A stretch of 60,000 nucleotides of DNA, taken from Glandiceps talaboti (taxonomy: Eukaryota > Hemichordata > Enteropneusta > Spengelidae). The position numbers were made by a program, and so were the translations under genes. The notes below the pieces were generated by a model that saw only the letters and a list, made by a program, of their open reading frames with translations, did not search any database and was not told the origin of the DNA. The number at the start of each line of letters is the position of its first letter. The stretch's first letter is position 1. Shown here in pieces: positions 26,536 to 41,849 of the stretch. The stretch spans positions 19,768,598 to 19,828,597 of the forward strand of contig NC_135560.1 of assembly GCF_964340395.1 (NCBI RefSeq), read 5' to 3'.

Positions 26536-26980
26536 CAAAGATCAACCGTAAAACACCACGGATTTTAGTTTAGCCATTTGTCACAATTAGTGATTATTTT
26601 AGAAACAAATCTCGAAATTGAATAAGAGAACACCTACTTATTTATTTACTTCAAAGTGATTGCCTTTGATGGTTATGTATTGATTTGGAAAGATAAACTT
26701 TCTCTTGTGAAGTCTTCATTGGGTTGGCTTTTTTGTGACTACATTTGTAACAAATCTACTGAGGGCTTAGTGAATGCTGAACAAGCTCACGTCAACCATA
26801 TGTATCCTTTTTAGCCGTATAAGACGAACATAGAGGGCGATATACTGTCTGAGTGTATCATTGTTGATAAACGGCCTTCTGGATAATAGTAATCTTCAAT
26901 TATAGATATTTCTTTGAGTTTTAGCAACTGGTTTAACAGCCTTCATTCTAACACGCGCATGCATGTGTTCCTCTGTGTGT

Positions 26981-27026
26981 GTATGTATGTATGTATGTAT
27001 GTATGTATGTATGTATGTATGTATGT
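26981..27026 (+). repeat. GTAT tetranucleotide array
   Basis: About eleven perfect GTAT units, preceded by a short GT run. Confidence 0.95.
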
Positions 27027-28560
27027 GTATAAATTTACCTGCATGCCTTTATATCTGTTCGATTCGCGGACGTTCCAGGTATCTGCGATGGAAACGCTTT
27101 ACCATCGGATTAACTTAAGCCGGGCTTGTAATTTAGATGTATAAACTCATTTATGTTATTGATCTAAAACTTCCTAGATGACTGAACAACTGCAAGGGAC
27201 ACATTAATATTATCTTGACTGATATAAAATTGAATTACACCATGATCCGTGTATATATCACAAATCGAATATTTTAACTTATATCTCTATTAAAAAGACA
27301 AGGCAGACATTAAAACATATTATGTACAATGTCGAATACACTATACTGGTCCCTTCCCTGGCAATTGCGCACTCAAGCGACGGTAGCTCCCCTGTATAAA
27401 GCTTTCGTTTATTGATATCACTACGGTGTATCATCATCATAATCATCAGATTTGTTACCAAGACGACAGTACGTTCACACACCACTTTAGTTTTATTTGA
27501 TGGTCGATTTCAAGATATCTAGATCTCTATAAATTTCAATTGATGGTCAGGATGTCCCTCAAACGAATCAGAAAAAAATAGCAGTGGAAGTATGTCAACA
27601 AAGGGTATAGTAGGTTGTTGAAATAAAACAAAACACAAAACATATTCATTTGGTTTACAGATTACAAATTTAAAAATATAAAAATTAAAGTATGCGTGCT
27701 GATATGATAGCGAAAAACTAACTTTCTGTTATAAGCTAAGATAGACACAAACTGGTGATATAAGATAATGAGTGGACGTTGGTTTGATTACACTCACCAT
27801 AGAGTGGCGTTCCCTGATGACTTGCTTGATCTTGCAGTGTACATTTTTAGGGATTTCAAGCTAATTAAGTTTGCATATACCGTGTAAAACCTTTGTAAGT
27901 ATGGTGCAACAAAACAATAAATCAACAGTGGTAAGTATCATAACATAACGTTTTATATTCTACCTGGCGTATCCACAGGTCACAATGTCAAACGAATATC
28001 GATTTGTCACAGACAGGGTAATTCTCATAAAAAAGTTTACCTCAAACTGATACATAGAGAATGTAATTTAATTGTAATTATTTCGCCCAGGACATTCATA
28101 TTACCGCCGCTACAGGCGACCATTATGCCCCCAAATACCTTAATTATCTAGTCGGTTTCATCCATTTATCAATTACTATTTTTCATTTCCTTACAGTTGT
28201 ATAGCATATTGATGTTGCTGTCAAAGCGAGTGATATTACATTTTCGGAATGAAAGGAAGTAAATAGAATTGTAATGGTTAATATTTTAAAATGTCAATTA
28301 CCGTATAGCCTTTGCAATTTGAAGTTTAATTGAAGGTGATTTAATAAGATTACAGAATTAACTGATTGGGAAAATATATCTTTACTAGGGCTAATGCATT
28401 GTTACTGTTTCGATTCCATGTTGTCATCCCTGATATAGAGCAACTAGTACCGTATTGCACCATTAAGGGGGGGGGGCATAAGCTGGGGTTATGTGTTTTG
28501 GGGGTGTAATTTCTTTTCATGTACATTAAAATGTACCCAATGTATTCTACTTATTGATGT

Positions 28561-28814
28561 ATACTTAACCTTCACTTGCAATTGACTGAACTCAAACCTG
28601 GTATTAGGATATAACTTATCAATGATCCGATGACGTAATTTATAATACGTATAAAATGTACAGGGACTATATGCAATAAACTGTTATAACAATGCCAGAT
28701 TACACATTGTGATGTCATAGAAAGCATACATTGACATCATTATGCTAGAATAGTTTTAAAAATGTATTTTCACTTGAACAAAAAGTTTATACACTTAGCC
28801 TGTGTCACTTTAAG
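28561..28814 (+). repeat. Dispersed repeat, copy 2
   Basis: Second copy of the element at 26251-26535, about 2.3 kb away and about 30 bp shorter. The identity looks like roughly two thirds to three quarters by eye, so the duplication is old. It lies 1.2 kb upstream of gene B's proposed start. Confidence 0.75.
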
Positions 28815-30053
28815 GGTACACCTAGGAGAGACATGAAAATCTGTCAGGCATTCGAAACAATTTGTTGCATATGTAGAGTTGTTATTATAAAGATACCAGC
28901 AACTATATTATCTGGTTTACGATAATTTATTTACAAGCCTTAGAGCGCTGCGGTTGCTGAATTTAATATTGGTGAAACTTCCTTTATCAGTATGATTTGC
29001 ATACAAGTCTGCCTTATACATATAGTACTTAGGTAAATGGTGTACCAGCTTGCATTTACTTAGTTTCAAGTATTCGATTTGGTGCATATAGCAGTAACAC
29101 TATGTCAATGTTATGCCATAATAACCAGTAATCCACGGTAAAGTCTTGCACATAAATATTCAATCATCACGTTGTCGTTGTCGTATAAAAGAAACGTTGC
29201 TTCCATTATTATATAATTAAAAGCAAATACCCAATATTTAATCTTTCGTTGTTTCAAACCAGACTTTCCGTATATGAGAATAGTTTAAACGATTGATATA
29301 TTTAATACCACCATCATATAATATTTACGTATATATTCCATTTATATATTTAACAAATACACCTGAAATATAGAGGTTATTATTATTCCTTCAGCGTCGA
29401 ACATAAGATGATATCTGATGTAATATGACATGTTAAGGTTTGTGTGTCGAACATATTTGGTATGATCCGATCTGATGAATGCACATATGTTTTGAGGTTG
29501 AGTGTGTGTACATGTTTCGAAGATCATGTGACGTTATCTGATGTGATGCGTGTCGTAGTATCATGAGATACTGAAGTGGTTGTGAGAAGGTATGTTTCGA
29601 AGGAGAGTGTGTATGCATGTGTTCACGTATTGCAAATGTGTGAGTGATGTGTGTGTGTTTGCGTTTCAGGTGCACGTGTCTGCATTTTGTGGTGGGGATT
29701 AGAAAATTTAATTAAGTTACACAATTTTACTATCCCTCACGATTTGATGCAACAAACATTACGACCCTTCCAACGCCACAAGGCATACGGAGGCACGTGG
29801 CGTTAATAGAAGTAGATAGACAGATTGTATCGTTTGTGACACATACCATGTTGAATGGTGGGAAATCATAACCCTTCTGCGCAAACTCAGATTGTTTCTA
29901 ATTTAAAAGAATAACTGTACTGGCTCATGATCATTTCACATTGAGTGACAGGTATAGCACACAGTTGGAGTTAAAAAGATACTGGTTCTTGTTATTCAGC
30001 TCGGTGTGGTCGACAGTCGTCAGAAGAAAGCCTGAATACGCGTTGCAGCAAAG

Positions 30054-30103
30054 ATGTCCTTGTCGAAATCCATCGTGTGTATATGCTATCTTCTATCCTT
30101 AAG
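30054..30103 (+). CDS. Gene B exon 1: candidate start codon and signal peptide
   Basis: This 50-bp exon begins at the first ATG of a comparatively GC-rich leader (about 29990-30053, no upstream ATG, A at -3). It encodes 16 residues, MSLSKSIVCICYLLSL, plus two bases, ending at a strong donor AAG|GTAAGC. It looks like the n- and h-region of a signal peptide, and the phase 2 donor is the same as in gene A exon 1. Joined to the phase 2 acceptor at 59259 it yields a complete signal peptide ending in VISA before the mature QPNPQQ. That is a better protein than either part alone. The weak point is the 29-kb intron with no transcript evidence. It could instead be the first exon of another gene, or chance. 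Confidence 0.55.
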
Positions 30104-31291
30104 GTAAGCGTTAATATTGTACACAACTAGATTAATCGCTGATATGTGTGCATGTTGCCTATGTGTACAAAATGAACACGAAAAATGAACGTTTGTAAAC
30201 TTCGATTTACATTTATTATTGTTATTATTAAAAGGTAGATCTATGACATCAAACTTTTGAAATAAGTGTAGCGAGTCAAAAAACAACAACACATGTTTCA
30301 TATTTGTCTGCTGATTTTTTCATTACAATTTCTGACTTTGTTTATATTTTTTAATAACACAAACATATGCCATAAATTTGGAAATGACAAAAGCTAAAAA
30401 TAATACCTCCGCAGGAATATTCACCCACCATCAGAAATTAATAACAAATTTTTAGTGAAACATAATACTTATGAATAACATGAATTGAAAGCCACCATAG
30501 TTTTATAAGAGATAATAAAACAGATGACACTTGCAATATTTGTTGGTTGGCATGACAATTCGTTCTCTTTGCACGTACAAAGTTACAAAATTGCTAACCA
30601 TGGTACCATTACATGTAAGTTTCATTTGGTTAACATAATAGTAGGGCTATCAATACTACTATCCTAGGGTGTGAGTGGTTTTTAATTTGAGATAATTGAT
30701 TATGCTAGTTTAAGCAACGAGACGACTTTTAAATTCATGTTTGATCGATATATAATAATTTTGGTGTATATGGAGAACGATAACCAAAGTAGCAACATGT
30801 ATGGAATATATAGGACACTATATTTTGCTTACCTGATATCCTAATTGTTGGCACTTTACGTACATCATTTGTGTATATATATTCATTTATAGACAGGTGT
30901 TGCAATACTTAAGCTATAAAGTTTTAATAGGTTGGAAATTGGCATGTTTTGCTTCATGTACATGCAACTCCAAGCTAGACATACACAATTTTATCATGTT
31001 TGTTCATATGTCGTTTCTCAACATAACACTAACGCCTTCAAAAAGGGTATAAAACATTCATGCAAAATAAAAAATCCAGCCTCATTGTGTAAAATAATAT
31101 AACTCGGCAAATGTTTATTTTGTACTTTAAAATTTGTAATTCAGTGGAGTATTTTGATAGTTCTGGTCGATTATTTAATACCTTTCATTTTTTTAGTTTA
31201 TTCATTTTCATCTCATAATACATTAAAAGTTTATGTTTATGTCCAAAGCATACATCAACCAGGAAAGATAGCAGGGCAATGTAACAATATA

Positions 31292-31315
31292 TGTGTGTGT
31301 GTGGGGGGGGGGGGG
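31292..31315 (+). repeat. GT run followed by a G13 tract
   Basis: A short GT repeat runs into thirteen consecutive G. Other G-runs in the window are at 28467-28477 and about 32917-32925. Confidence 0.9.
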
Positions 31316-33997
31316 TATTTCTAGTGTAAACGTTGTACAGTGACATGTTTTGAGTAATATTACCGTATACCACACTACCAGTGACAATGACAAGTAGATG
31401 ACCTTGATATCAATGGACAAAATAAGTCTTGATATGTCTTTGTCAAATAGTGTTCAATTGCACTTTTTTATTACTCACTGGCATTAGCTATTGGTGTGGG
31501 TACTAAACACAACCCTGAGCATTGACCAAGTACATGTATCAAGACAATCTCAACAAGATGTAAACACGCACAATCAAAACCGACCAAGCGAAAATCTAAC
31601 ATTTTATCGTGGTGCTTTGGTTTTAATCACATAATACAGTTACTGTAGTGAATCTCTCACGTTATAAGTTACACATCACTCTTAAACGACTTCCCGATAA
31701 CTCTCATAAAAAAGAGGAAATTTATTAACAGCTTTCCTTAGCATGTTTCCATTTAGTCATCCAGCATGTCTGAGAGTGAACGAAATATATATTAATAACA
31801 CAGTCGTCGAAAAACAACATTTCTTTTAAACTGACAGTCAGCAAGCTCTAAACCGTAATTGAATAATGACGTTTCATGATATTTTGTGTGTGTTAAATTG
31901 AGACCGAGTAGCTAGCAAGCGTCGAAAAGATTAAATACGCAGTGTTCATCAAACACGTATCAAATTTTCGATTGGACTTATAGCAAAAGCTATTGACTAA
32001 TCTATGTTAAACTAACAAAAGGTCCATGGAAATTTCTAATAAAAATGAGACAGGTAAACTATGGTTCTTTAGAAGACAAATCAGTTGGTCAATAACGACC
32101 ATACAGTCATTCAAATTACCAACAGTGTGCACGATGTATCTTTTAATTACTGATACCAGTCTATGTATTAGAAGAATCAATATGAACACATGCTCCTAGG
32201 TTTGAAAGCGAGATATCGTGATGTTAAAGACTTGAATACATATACCCTTCCAATATAAAATTACTTTCACATTTCATTGTTGAGGAAACATCTCAATTAA
32301 CTTAGTCGACCTTCCAAAATTATGCATCTAAAATATGATGAGGTTTATGTAATAAATGACACAAACACCACATTTGAAAAAACGTACACGAAGGATGTTT
32401 TAATCAGTGTTTATGTGTCGAGTTAGTGTCGTGACATTGTAGACTAAATTTTAACGTACATGACGGGAAGGAAAATTGGTTCGGGTTAAGTACGACGCAT
32501 ACTTGTAACGCAAATCTACTTTCTGTAATAATAGTAATTCATCGTGTTGTGAAAATTGATTCACAGTTCATCTAGGGAATAGCCGTACATATGGTTGTGT
32601 AACAAATTACCGATGTGATTGACTTCACTTGCGTTTAAATGTAGTACATGTAGAAGTTAGTTAACAACAAAGTCATTCTACGTTTGCAGCTCGTGCTATT
32701 TCTTTCGACGAATCAGCTCATGAAGTTCCATAGCTTCGAATGACATGATCGTAAACCGCTTTTCTCTTTGCGGCAGATCTAGCTAAACTACATCCTACAG
32801 CATGAGCTGGCTGGCGAGAATGATAATGAATAAAACATCCTGCAGTACATGTGAGTTTTAACGCAGCTACACTTATACACAAACGGATGTCCACTCCTGC
32901 AAGGGAAAGAAAGGGGGGGGGGTTAGTTTCTTATGCCCCTGTGTATATTGAGTATTCAAGATTGCCTTTGAAGTGTGAACTAATGCACACTTCGCCTCAC
33001 GGCGACAGAACTAGTAACTAATACTGAACAGAAGACGCTACAGAGGCAAACGCTTCATTCGTATTCATATTCATTCGCTAAACATATAAATCACATCCGA
33101 TCAAATCGAAAGTACGTGACATCACCAATGTACCAATGACGTTTGAATAAATTACGAGCAATTGGTTCATATAATTAATTATATCAATTAGCCCCATAAT
33201 ATGCAGATTACAGCTACAGTATATTGGAAATATATGGGATGATATCACAATAATATGTTTTTCAGCGATGACCGATAATAGTTTAATTAATTCATAAATG
33301 TCAATTATGCAGCAATCAGTATAATAAATAAACAGTATAAGGTAGGCAGACAAATGGGAAAATGGAATGGCACAGACAGATAGAAATATAGAGAAACAGA
33401 CAGACAGATGTCCATACGTTAGTACCATGTGGCCATTCGAAAAGTAAAAACGTTAAATTTCACAATTGTAATGTAGTTTGTAGTTGAATACACACAAGTA
33501 AGTTGTAATATTTGAACTATGGATTTTATTCTGTTTGAAATCTTCGCCATACACATTGTATGAAACACATCTATCAATTATAAACCAAACCCACCGTGGA
33601 GACTTTTGTAGGCACTCCGGGAAATTTATTATGTTCATAGTTTGTGTGAAATTTTCAAAAATCGTTATGACAATTTCTCCTGATCACATCTGCTGAAAGT
33701 GGTCGATATCTAATATAAATATCATGATTAAGTTATATGTTATTGTTCCATGTGTCTAGCTAATTACTTTAGCAAAATTATTCCAATTATTCTCGGTAAT
33801 GAAATTTCAAATTACATCACCATCGATTATTGTCACTTGGTTAATTAAAGAATTGAATTATGTCGTAGGATTTATATTTGAAAATATTTGAAAATATTGT
33901 AACCAATTTGTTCTCAAGTTTTTTGATAATGAATTTACCCAAAGCTGTGCCATATCCCTATTTGGAAAGTTGATCCAAAAGTATACGAGATAAAAGT

Positions 33998-34033
33998 ATC
34001 CATCCATCCATCCATCCGTCCGTCCGTCCGTCC

Positions 34034-34132
<99 letters not shown>

Positions 34133-34145
34133 CGTCCATCCATCC
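33998..34145 (+). repeat. Nested, mirrored tetranucleotide array
   Basis: The order is (CATC)n, (CGTC)n, a long (TGTC)n core at about 34034-34127, then (CGTC)n and (CATC)n again. The variant units are arranged symmetrically around the core. Confidence 0.95.
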
Positions 34146-35352
34146 GCCTGTCTCTCTATTTAGCAGTCTCTTGCTCTCCACGATGATGAAATACTTATGT
34201 AAAATGACATGCTTCGCTCGGATATCTTTGTATGCGGTGAAGACCTACCCTAGCCTTCCTAGATTTACCTAGTAGTGCTTGTTAAGGCTAATTAATAACA
34301 TTACAGACGAATTTAGTTGACCAGGTCAATTACATTGTACAAATGTTTTGTTTTTGTACTCTGTTTACTAGGAATAATTGACATGTTGACGTCAACGGAC
34401 CTCTTTGACATGAAAAATAGTGTTTAAAGCTGAACATAAAATAATATTAATTAGCTGTCAACGTTAGAACAGATCCAAGGATGTTAAGTACTTACTTATT
34501 GGTTCGCTCTACCTGACTGTGCGCTGATCCTTAAATGACGACACATATATTGTAGTTAACTATTGTCGTCAACTGTTTGAGTTGATGAAGTCATGCGTGA
34601 AAAGTCTCGTTCAGCTGGATTTTAAATAAATGACACAATATACTCCTAACTTCGACACTGCAAAGACCCACAACATATTGCGATATACGTTATATTTTAC
34701 CATACACAAGACAATTTAGTAGTATTGTCTTTGAATAAAAAAACATGGATTATACACCCTGGTCGTTCTACGTCACAACAACCTGTGTCTACGTTACTGT
34801 TTTCGTGGTGCTCAAAATGTGAGTTTGACCCATTGAAGCGTTTCAAATTGCCATTATTTTTTCCGATTAATTATGCTTGAAGAAGTATAATTATATCATT
34901 CCTCAATATTTTTCTTCCTTCAGCAGGAAAATAAGGGTGTGTCAATAGGAGTAGTGACAAATCCCGTTAGGTCACCTGCATTTTCCTTGGTTGAACGAAG
35001 AAAAATATTGGAGAATATTCAAATATATATATATCCAAATGTCGCTTCTTGTAGTAAAGACACCTGCAAGCCGTGTATTCTGGACCACATGTTGTGACAT
35101 ATGTTGTTAAATTAATGTCGTTAACCTCGCTTCTCGTAGTAAAAATTACCTAGATTTAACGCACACTGGACTGCATTATGACGTCATTAAAGTTGTAAAC
35201 AAGTCTTACCTCGAAACGTCGGCGACTTTACATACTCTGGTTTTTACAGAATTGCATTATTGATAACCAGACGTGTGTACCTTTATTGTAGACCCATATA
35301 AGCTTAATGTTATATACTCTGAATTTGACACTTATCAACCTGATATTGTGCA

Positions 35353-35389
<37 letters not shown>
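35353..35389 (+). repeat. CTGT tetranucleotide array
   Basis: Nine perfect CTGT units. Confidence 0.95.
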
Positions 35390-37508
35390 GATTTCCTTGA
35401 TATTGATATTCCAACAATATTAGCTCCTTGTTTTCTTATTGTCCTCAACCTTTTAAATTTGTGGCCTACGTGTTAGTTTTGTAGCTATATATGATCTTGA
35501 AACAATATTCTTTTTCGATGAGGTTCGATCATTACGTCACTTCCGTGCTATGTTCCAGCAAAACCAGCCACACAAATGATATGACATGATTTCACTACAT
35601 GCAATGTTGCATAAAACGTGATCACAATAAACATACACCTGATTGGGGATCACAATAAGCATGTTGCATCTATTTGTGTCATTGCTATTAATGTGTAGTA
35701 TGCTGTTCCAGGGATATACGTGGGACGTACTCCATAAACAACTGTTACTTGCAAATCTATTGTTGAAAAGAAATGATGTGATATGATGTGAAAATGTGAA
35801 ATTAATACGGTCACATTCTACCATGTTGGTTAAATTATGAAAGTTATGCTATGCAGGCAAGAAACACGACGCTAAACAAGTCTTTGCAACCCTTACATCA
35901 CATATTTTCAAAGATTTTTTTGAGCAAATGACTGTAACGCGCAGTATGTATACAATTTTGCAAACATGTTAGTTATCGTTACTTTAGGACATCATATAGT
36001 TGTTGGTAGATTTTCCTTCTTGAAAAACCCGTGATTTTATTCATACAAATTTTCATTTTCACTTATCTCATTTTCCATCACATTATTGCGTAAATTTCAA
36101 AGGTTCAAGGGTCAAACAATAGATACTACAGTGTATGTCATGCTATGCGATCAGAATACATGATTTTTCCCGCGTAATTGCGTGCATGGGAACAAACATC
36201 GTGTACATGTGTTGACTTCCCTTGCATGAAGTACTATATTGTATAGAAATATTAATATAAATTAAATATTTTCAGAGCCTTTGTATTACCTTATAGAAGA
36301 TTGTAATCACTTACACAATAGATTTGTATCGTCATTTTTGTATAAAAAGATTTTAGATGAGAGATTGAATCAGCGTTAGAGGATGGTTTAAAAGAAAGTA
36401 TATTAAAAAAATACCAGATGTGAAATATATATGAAAACTCATCAACTGCACCACCCAAGTCTTAAAAGGGACGCGTTTGTCTCCAATCTAACGACTTTGG
36501 ATTACTAGTTTTTTTATTTTATTTGGGTTGATTCATGTGGGCATTGTATTATTTTACAGTCATATTGCGAATATGGCCGAAAGTCGGTCAATTTCTCTGG
36601 CAAATTATCGCGGGACAGTACATAGACCATATGTACTTTCATATTGTTTGAGAATATGAACATCGTGTCGATAAATGTGTAATGTTTGTTCGAACACAAC
36701 GTAGATTATAAAAATATCAAATTATGTTGACTACGTACAGTGATTTTTTTCGAGGGACCCATCTCTTTACAAAATTGTTGTTATTAACTAATTCAAGGCT
36801 ACATACATTTATTAAAAATATCACGTGTTCGATGTTATGGTATATATATTAAGGTCAATATACCTCTTCAAATGTTATAGCTCAATGTAAATCAAGAGCC
36901 AACGTAATACACCCCGAACCGTCCTAACAGCATTTAATTTATCACGTACAGGCAATGTTTCATAGAGGTGACATTTAACATCTTGACACGTAACCTAAGA
37001 CCTGTATGTATTCCAGGTAGTGTGTTATTTGTAGGGGGGTATCTCGTTATCATGTCACTACCTATTAGTGTGTAAAATACAACGATGACACCCAGGTAAT
37101 GGCTTTACGTCATTTGCTGTATGATGCATTCTGATATCAATCCATTACGGTTGAGTATTTTAGATATACTCACTCAGACGACACTGATATAAATGACAAA
37201 TAGGTTGTATTAATGCTACATATCAGCACTTTGAGACGATAGCTGCATCAATAAACAGTATTTTAGAGATAAATAACAGTTTATTATTGGCATTTCTAAA
37301 CTCTATACTTTATTCTTTTTTTAATTACATTCAGGAAAAGTGTATAGATATGTACAATATACATAGATAAATAGTTGTAGTTGTATAAATGGTGACATGT
37401 ATTAACCTGATTATCTTGTACGTCATACTGACGAAACGACATTGACAAACAAGTCCATGTAAACTTTGAGTTGGGTCTTAAGTGTTGATGAGATGAACAA
37501 CAAGAAGT

Positions 37509-37597
37509 GTGTGTGTATGTGTGTGTGTGTGTGCGTGTGCATGTATGTATGTATGTATGTATGTATGTATGTATGTATGTATGTATGTATGTATGTA
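37509..37597 (+). repeat. GT and GTAT compound array
   Basis: Imperfect GT repeat at 37509-37540, then about fourteen GTAT units. Confidence 0.95.
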
Positions 37598-37755
37598 TTC
37601 TCTATTTAAGTACATTTTTTCATTTGTAGATGATACTCTAGCAAGTGTCACAGCTAGATATCTCAGTGATATACTTAATATTTTCAAGACATTGTAAACA
37701 GCAGTGTTTCATTCGGTATATTTTCTTGCCAATGTCACTTCTTGTGTACACGGAT

Positions 37756-37804
37756 TAATAAATAAATAAATAAATAAATAAAATATGTATGTATACAATG
37801 CAAC

Positions 37805-37877
<73 letters not shown>
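37756..37877 (+). repeat. TAAA array followed by TA array
   Basis: (AATA)n at 37756-37783, then a short GTAT stretch and (TA)n at about 37809-37877. Confidence 0.95.
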
Positions 37878-37878
<1 letters not shown>

Positions 37879-37981
37879 TTACATCTATACTATATATATA
37901 TAGACTTAAGTCTATAATGCTTTGCTACTAACATTAGCATCGAGCACTGTTGTTCTCTCCAGCGAGACACTTAAATTCATA

Positions 37982-38252
<271 letters not shown>

Positions 38253-41200
38253 TCACATTTATACCGATTCAATTCTTGATCGACTGACTGCTGTTAAAAT
38301 AAACGTTAGATAACACTTCCAAGATTTATTTTTGTGTTACAAAAACATATTGTCTTAGAATGTTTAAGTGTGCATGCTATGAAAACAACAATTACGAAAG
38401 GCTATAGAGTAAGGTCAAAAGGCTTCAATTATTATATTGTATATAAACATTATCAAGTATTGATTTACCAATTATTGTGCAAAAACAAACAAGTGGAATT
38501 TCTATCTTCTTCGCGGGACCGGGTTATACATTTGACACAGAATAACTCAAGACGTCTTTGTCAATTACTGACTCACATGAACTCTGACATTTATGGCGCC
38601 TTAGGATTGACCAAAATACCTATTCTACAGTTGCAATTATGAGATAATTTATTATTTATTCCAATATCGTAATCATAGGATGGATTAAATTCTGCGAGTG
38701 CAGAATAGTATATACGATTTCTTATCTTTTAGTTTTTGCATGGTCAGTTTCGAGTGATATATATTTAAACAGATAATTCGTGTAAGGTCCGAAATACATC
38801 CGTACAATATTAATTAGTTCATTGGAATGGAATACCTGTGATTACAAGTTTAATATGTTGCTTGAAATAAAATAACAATAATGCAACATGTTTCTCAAGT
38901 CTCAATGTTTATCTGAGTTCGATGTTTTTGCAGCATACAAAACTCTAGCAAAGCGATAACATCCCAAGACCAATACCGTGATACATAGTGTATACCCCAA
39001 CCGTTTCGGAACATACTCTAACAAATAGTGGGGGATCGACTGTCACAGTAGGGTTAGCGGCGTTGGAAAAAACAACATGTTGATGGAATAACCGGTTAGG
39101 GGCTTCAGCAATTTTGTTATTGCATAGAGAGTTAGGCCAAGCGTCGTTCAGACATTGCAAAATTCTGCATTGCAATTTTTGATTGTTCGGCGTAGTTACT
39201 CTAGACATTTATCCTGTGTGAATGAAATATACAACATCATAATTGAAACAACAAACACCCAGGGGCAAATAATAAACTATGGGCTTATTCCAGAGATTAG
39301 ACACCATGTCACAAACTGTTCAACATGTAAGATAACACGACTGTGTAATTTATATACTGTAGTAAATGCCTATAAAGTACGATAATTAGTACAAGAAAAA
39401 CATAAAAATTGGTCTTGATGAAATGCACTAGGAAATTCCATACCTTGTAAATCACTTTGGCATCAACACGGGACTTGAAGCATGCTATAAATTACACGTT
39501 ATGTAATTAATAAAGACTATTTCGTATTACATCGTACATAGCTTTACAATCATTACTTCTGACATTTACTGATACAATTTGATTTCCTGTAGGTTATTTC
39601 TTCTCCGTGACAAATACCCTTACTACTGTCTGGTGTATTCCGTTTATCCTCACCAACTGTTAAACGCTGTATTTTATGATATATAAGTACCTTTGGGCGA
39701 CAGGGGCTGTGCCCTTTGAATCTTTACATATCAGGAGCTAAACGCTACCTCAAAGAGATCAGACAAGCTCAAAATAATTCAACCAATAAAATGATAAATG
39801 TTCTCCATAAAATAACGATCGAATGGTACTGGCTGTATGAATTTATACATAAGATTTGACGTCTGACATTGTTCGGTTGCAAAAAGTAAATTACCAGTAA
39901 TTAACAATGGTACGATAGTTTTGCATACGAAAATTTGGTCTAATGTTCATATTTTATTAAGCAAAATGTCACACACGCAACGAAAAGACATTGCGAATAT
40001 GAAACTGTTTCAGATAGGTGAAACACCCAAAACGGTATGGGAAGGAGTAATATCTAAACACGTAGTAGTAAGTAAATAATTTTCTCGAAAAATATTCCTC
40101 ATAAATCAATCTTTTCATTATCTTGTTTAGAAATGAATCAGAGTATGGGAATTGAGTAAAATAAATATTTAACGTTACGCAGTGCATATTTTGATCTCTT
40201 ATTCTACAACAAACCTTGTGCCCAGTGTTTGCCCAGAGGAAAATCCCACGAGAAAGGTGATGCCAATACAAGCATGTAAACATATGACCTTACAATTCGC
40301 TTTTAAAATATCCAGACTGAAATATGGATCCCTGTTGTGTTTTTGGTTCTTCGCTGTACACAGGGTTATTAGTATCACATGTGCTTAATACAACAATATT
40401 GACCCAACCTTCATAAATCCAATCAATTCTGACGTGATAAATAAAGATTTACAGTAGCTGTGGGATTTCAACTCATGTGTCGGTTTCTACTTCAGACAAA
40501 ATATTCAATCTTAGACATTATATGGATTAAAAACCGTCAGCTGTTTTAGTTTATCGTCGAGCCTGTCGGAGAAATCCAATTTTCTATAATCACTTCAAGT
40601 CCTGCTGGGACTGATCAAAGTCAAGTATTCATTACTGAGTGCCAACTAATCACCATAGAGTACTATATAGTCATAACATGCAATTCATATGACATATGTT
40701 CTAAATCGGCTTTCGTTATTTGCATCTGCGTTCACTAAAATGACATTTGGTAGACATTATACCATTAATTGTACAGAGGTTGGTGAATGTGGGATGAAAT
40801 AATAACAATCATGATAGTGTTTGTGTGTGCTGGTGTACTTTCACTAGTACACATGCATAACTGGTAAGCTTAGATATATAACTTGTAATGGTTGGTGCAT
40901 AATTATGGTGAATCACAAAATATAAAATGTAGTAGATAGATACTTATATTTCTTTCAGTGTTTCCTTAGATGTAAATAGCCTTATGTGATAACTTTAATA
41001 CAAGTCACTACAGTTTGTACCAAAGCTTTGACATTTGATTGAAGACAGGCAGTTGATTGATAACGCCTAAAGCTAAGTTTTTTGTGTTTACAATATTTAG
41101 GATGACTCTTCTACGGTCCGATCATTCAGCGAATTGAAAAGTCCGAATATGACAACCAACCTTTGTACGTTATTTGACGTACACAAAAGCTTTGCCGCCA

Positions 41201-41849
41201 TTTCCAATATAATCAACCACATATACATAACAATGGTTTCATTGTGTACATACGAAATGAGGCATGGACATAGTGAGGAAATCCTGTGTGGATGCGAGTG
41301 ATAGATCACAATGTTGACATTTATATGAACAGCTGGATGTACAGATGTATCAATACTTTGTGAAACAAAAAAGGTCATTATGTAATAGGGAATACAGACG
41401 AGGAGTTTCATGTCGATACATGTCGTAGGAATAAAAAAACTCACCAAGTTTAGAAAGATTTTAATCTTATTTAAAAGTCAGTAGAAGTAAATGTTATAGT
41501 GGCTGTGAGGTTGGATATTTCCTGTAGTCTGAACAGTACTATTTATTGTTTGACGGCTACCATTGGGTCTCATTGTGGGTTTCCGTATATGAGACTAGAC
41601 TGGATAGATGTGAGGTTGAATCTAGACGTAGTCTCGTCAAGTCACATACTGTCCTCCAATGAGGCCAACGTTAGACACGTTAATGAAAAACACAATGTAT
41701 ACCGTACTTTCATATTGGACGAACTTCTTGTATAAACACAGACTGTCATGTCAATCAGACAGAAAATGAGCACGAGAGGTATATGGAAGATGATATGCAC
41801 TGGTATGTAATGGTTAATAAACGAGAGGAGGGCTACAGTACAGATATTG

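Noticed and set aside
33078-33428. 116-codon minus-strand hydrophobic frame.
   Set aside because: T-rich composition gives hydrophobic residues by chance; there is no domain, and the frame runs into low-complexity GACA-like sequence.
41097-41447. 116-codon minus-strand frame, among the longest non-repetitive frames in the window, with an internal signal-peptide-like MKLLVCIPYYIMTFFVSQ.
   Set aside because: The length is within chance for 60 kb of AT-rich DNA in six frames. No family is recognised and there is no supporting splice structure.
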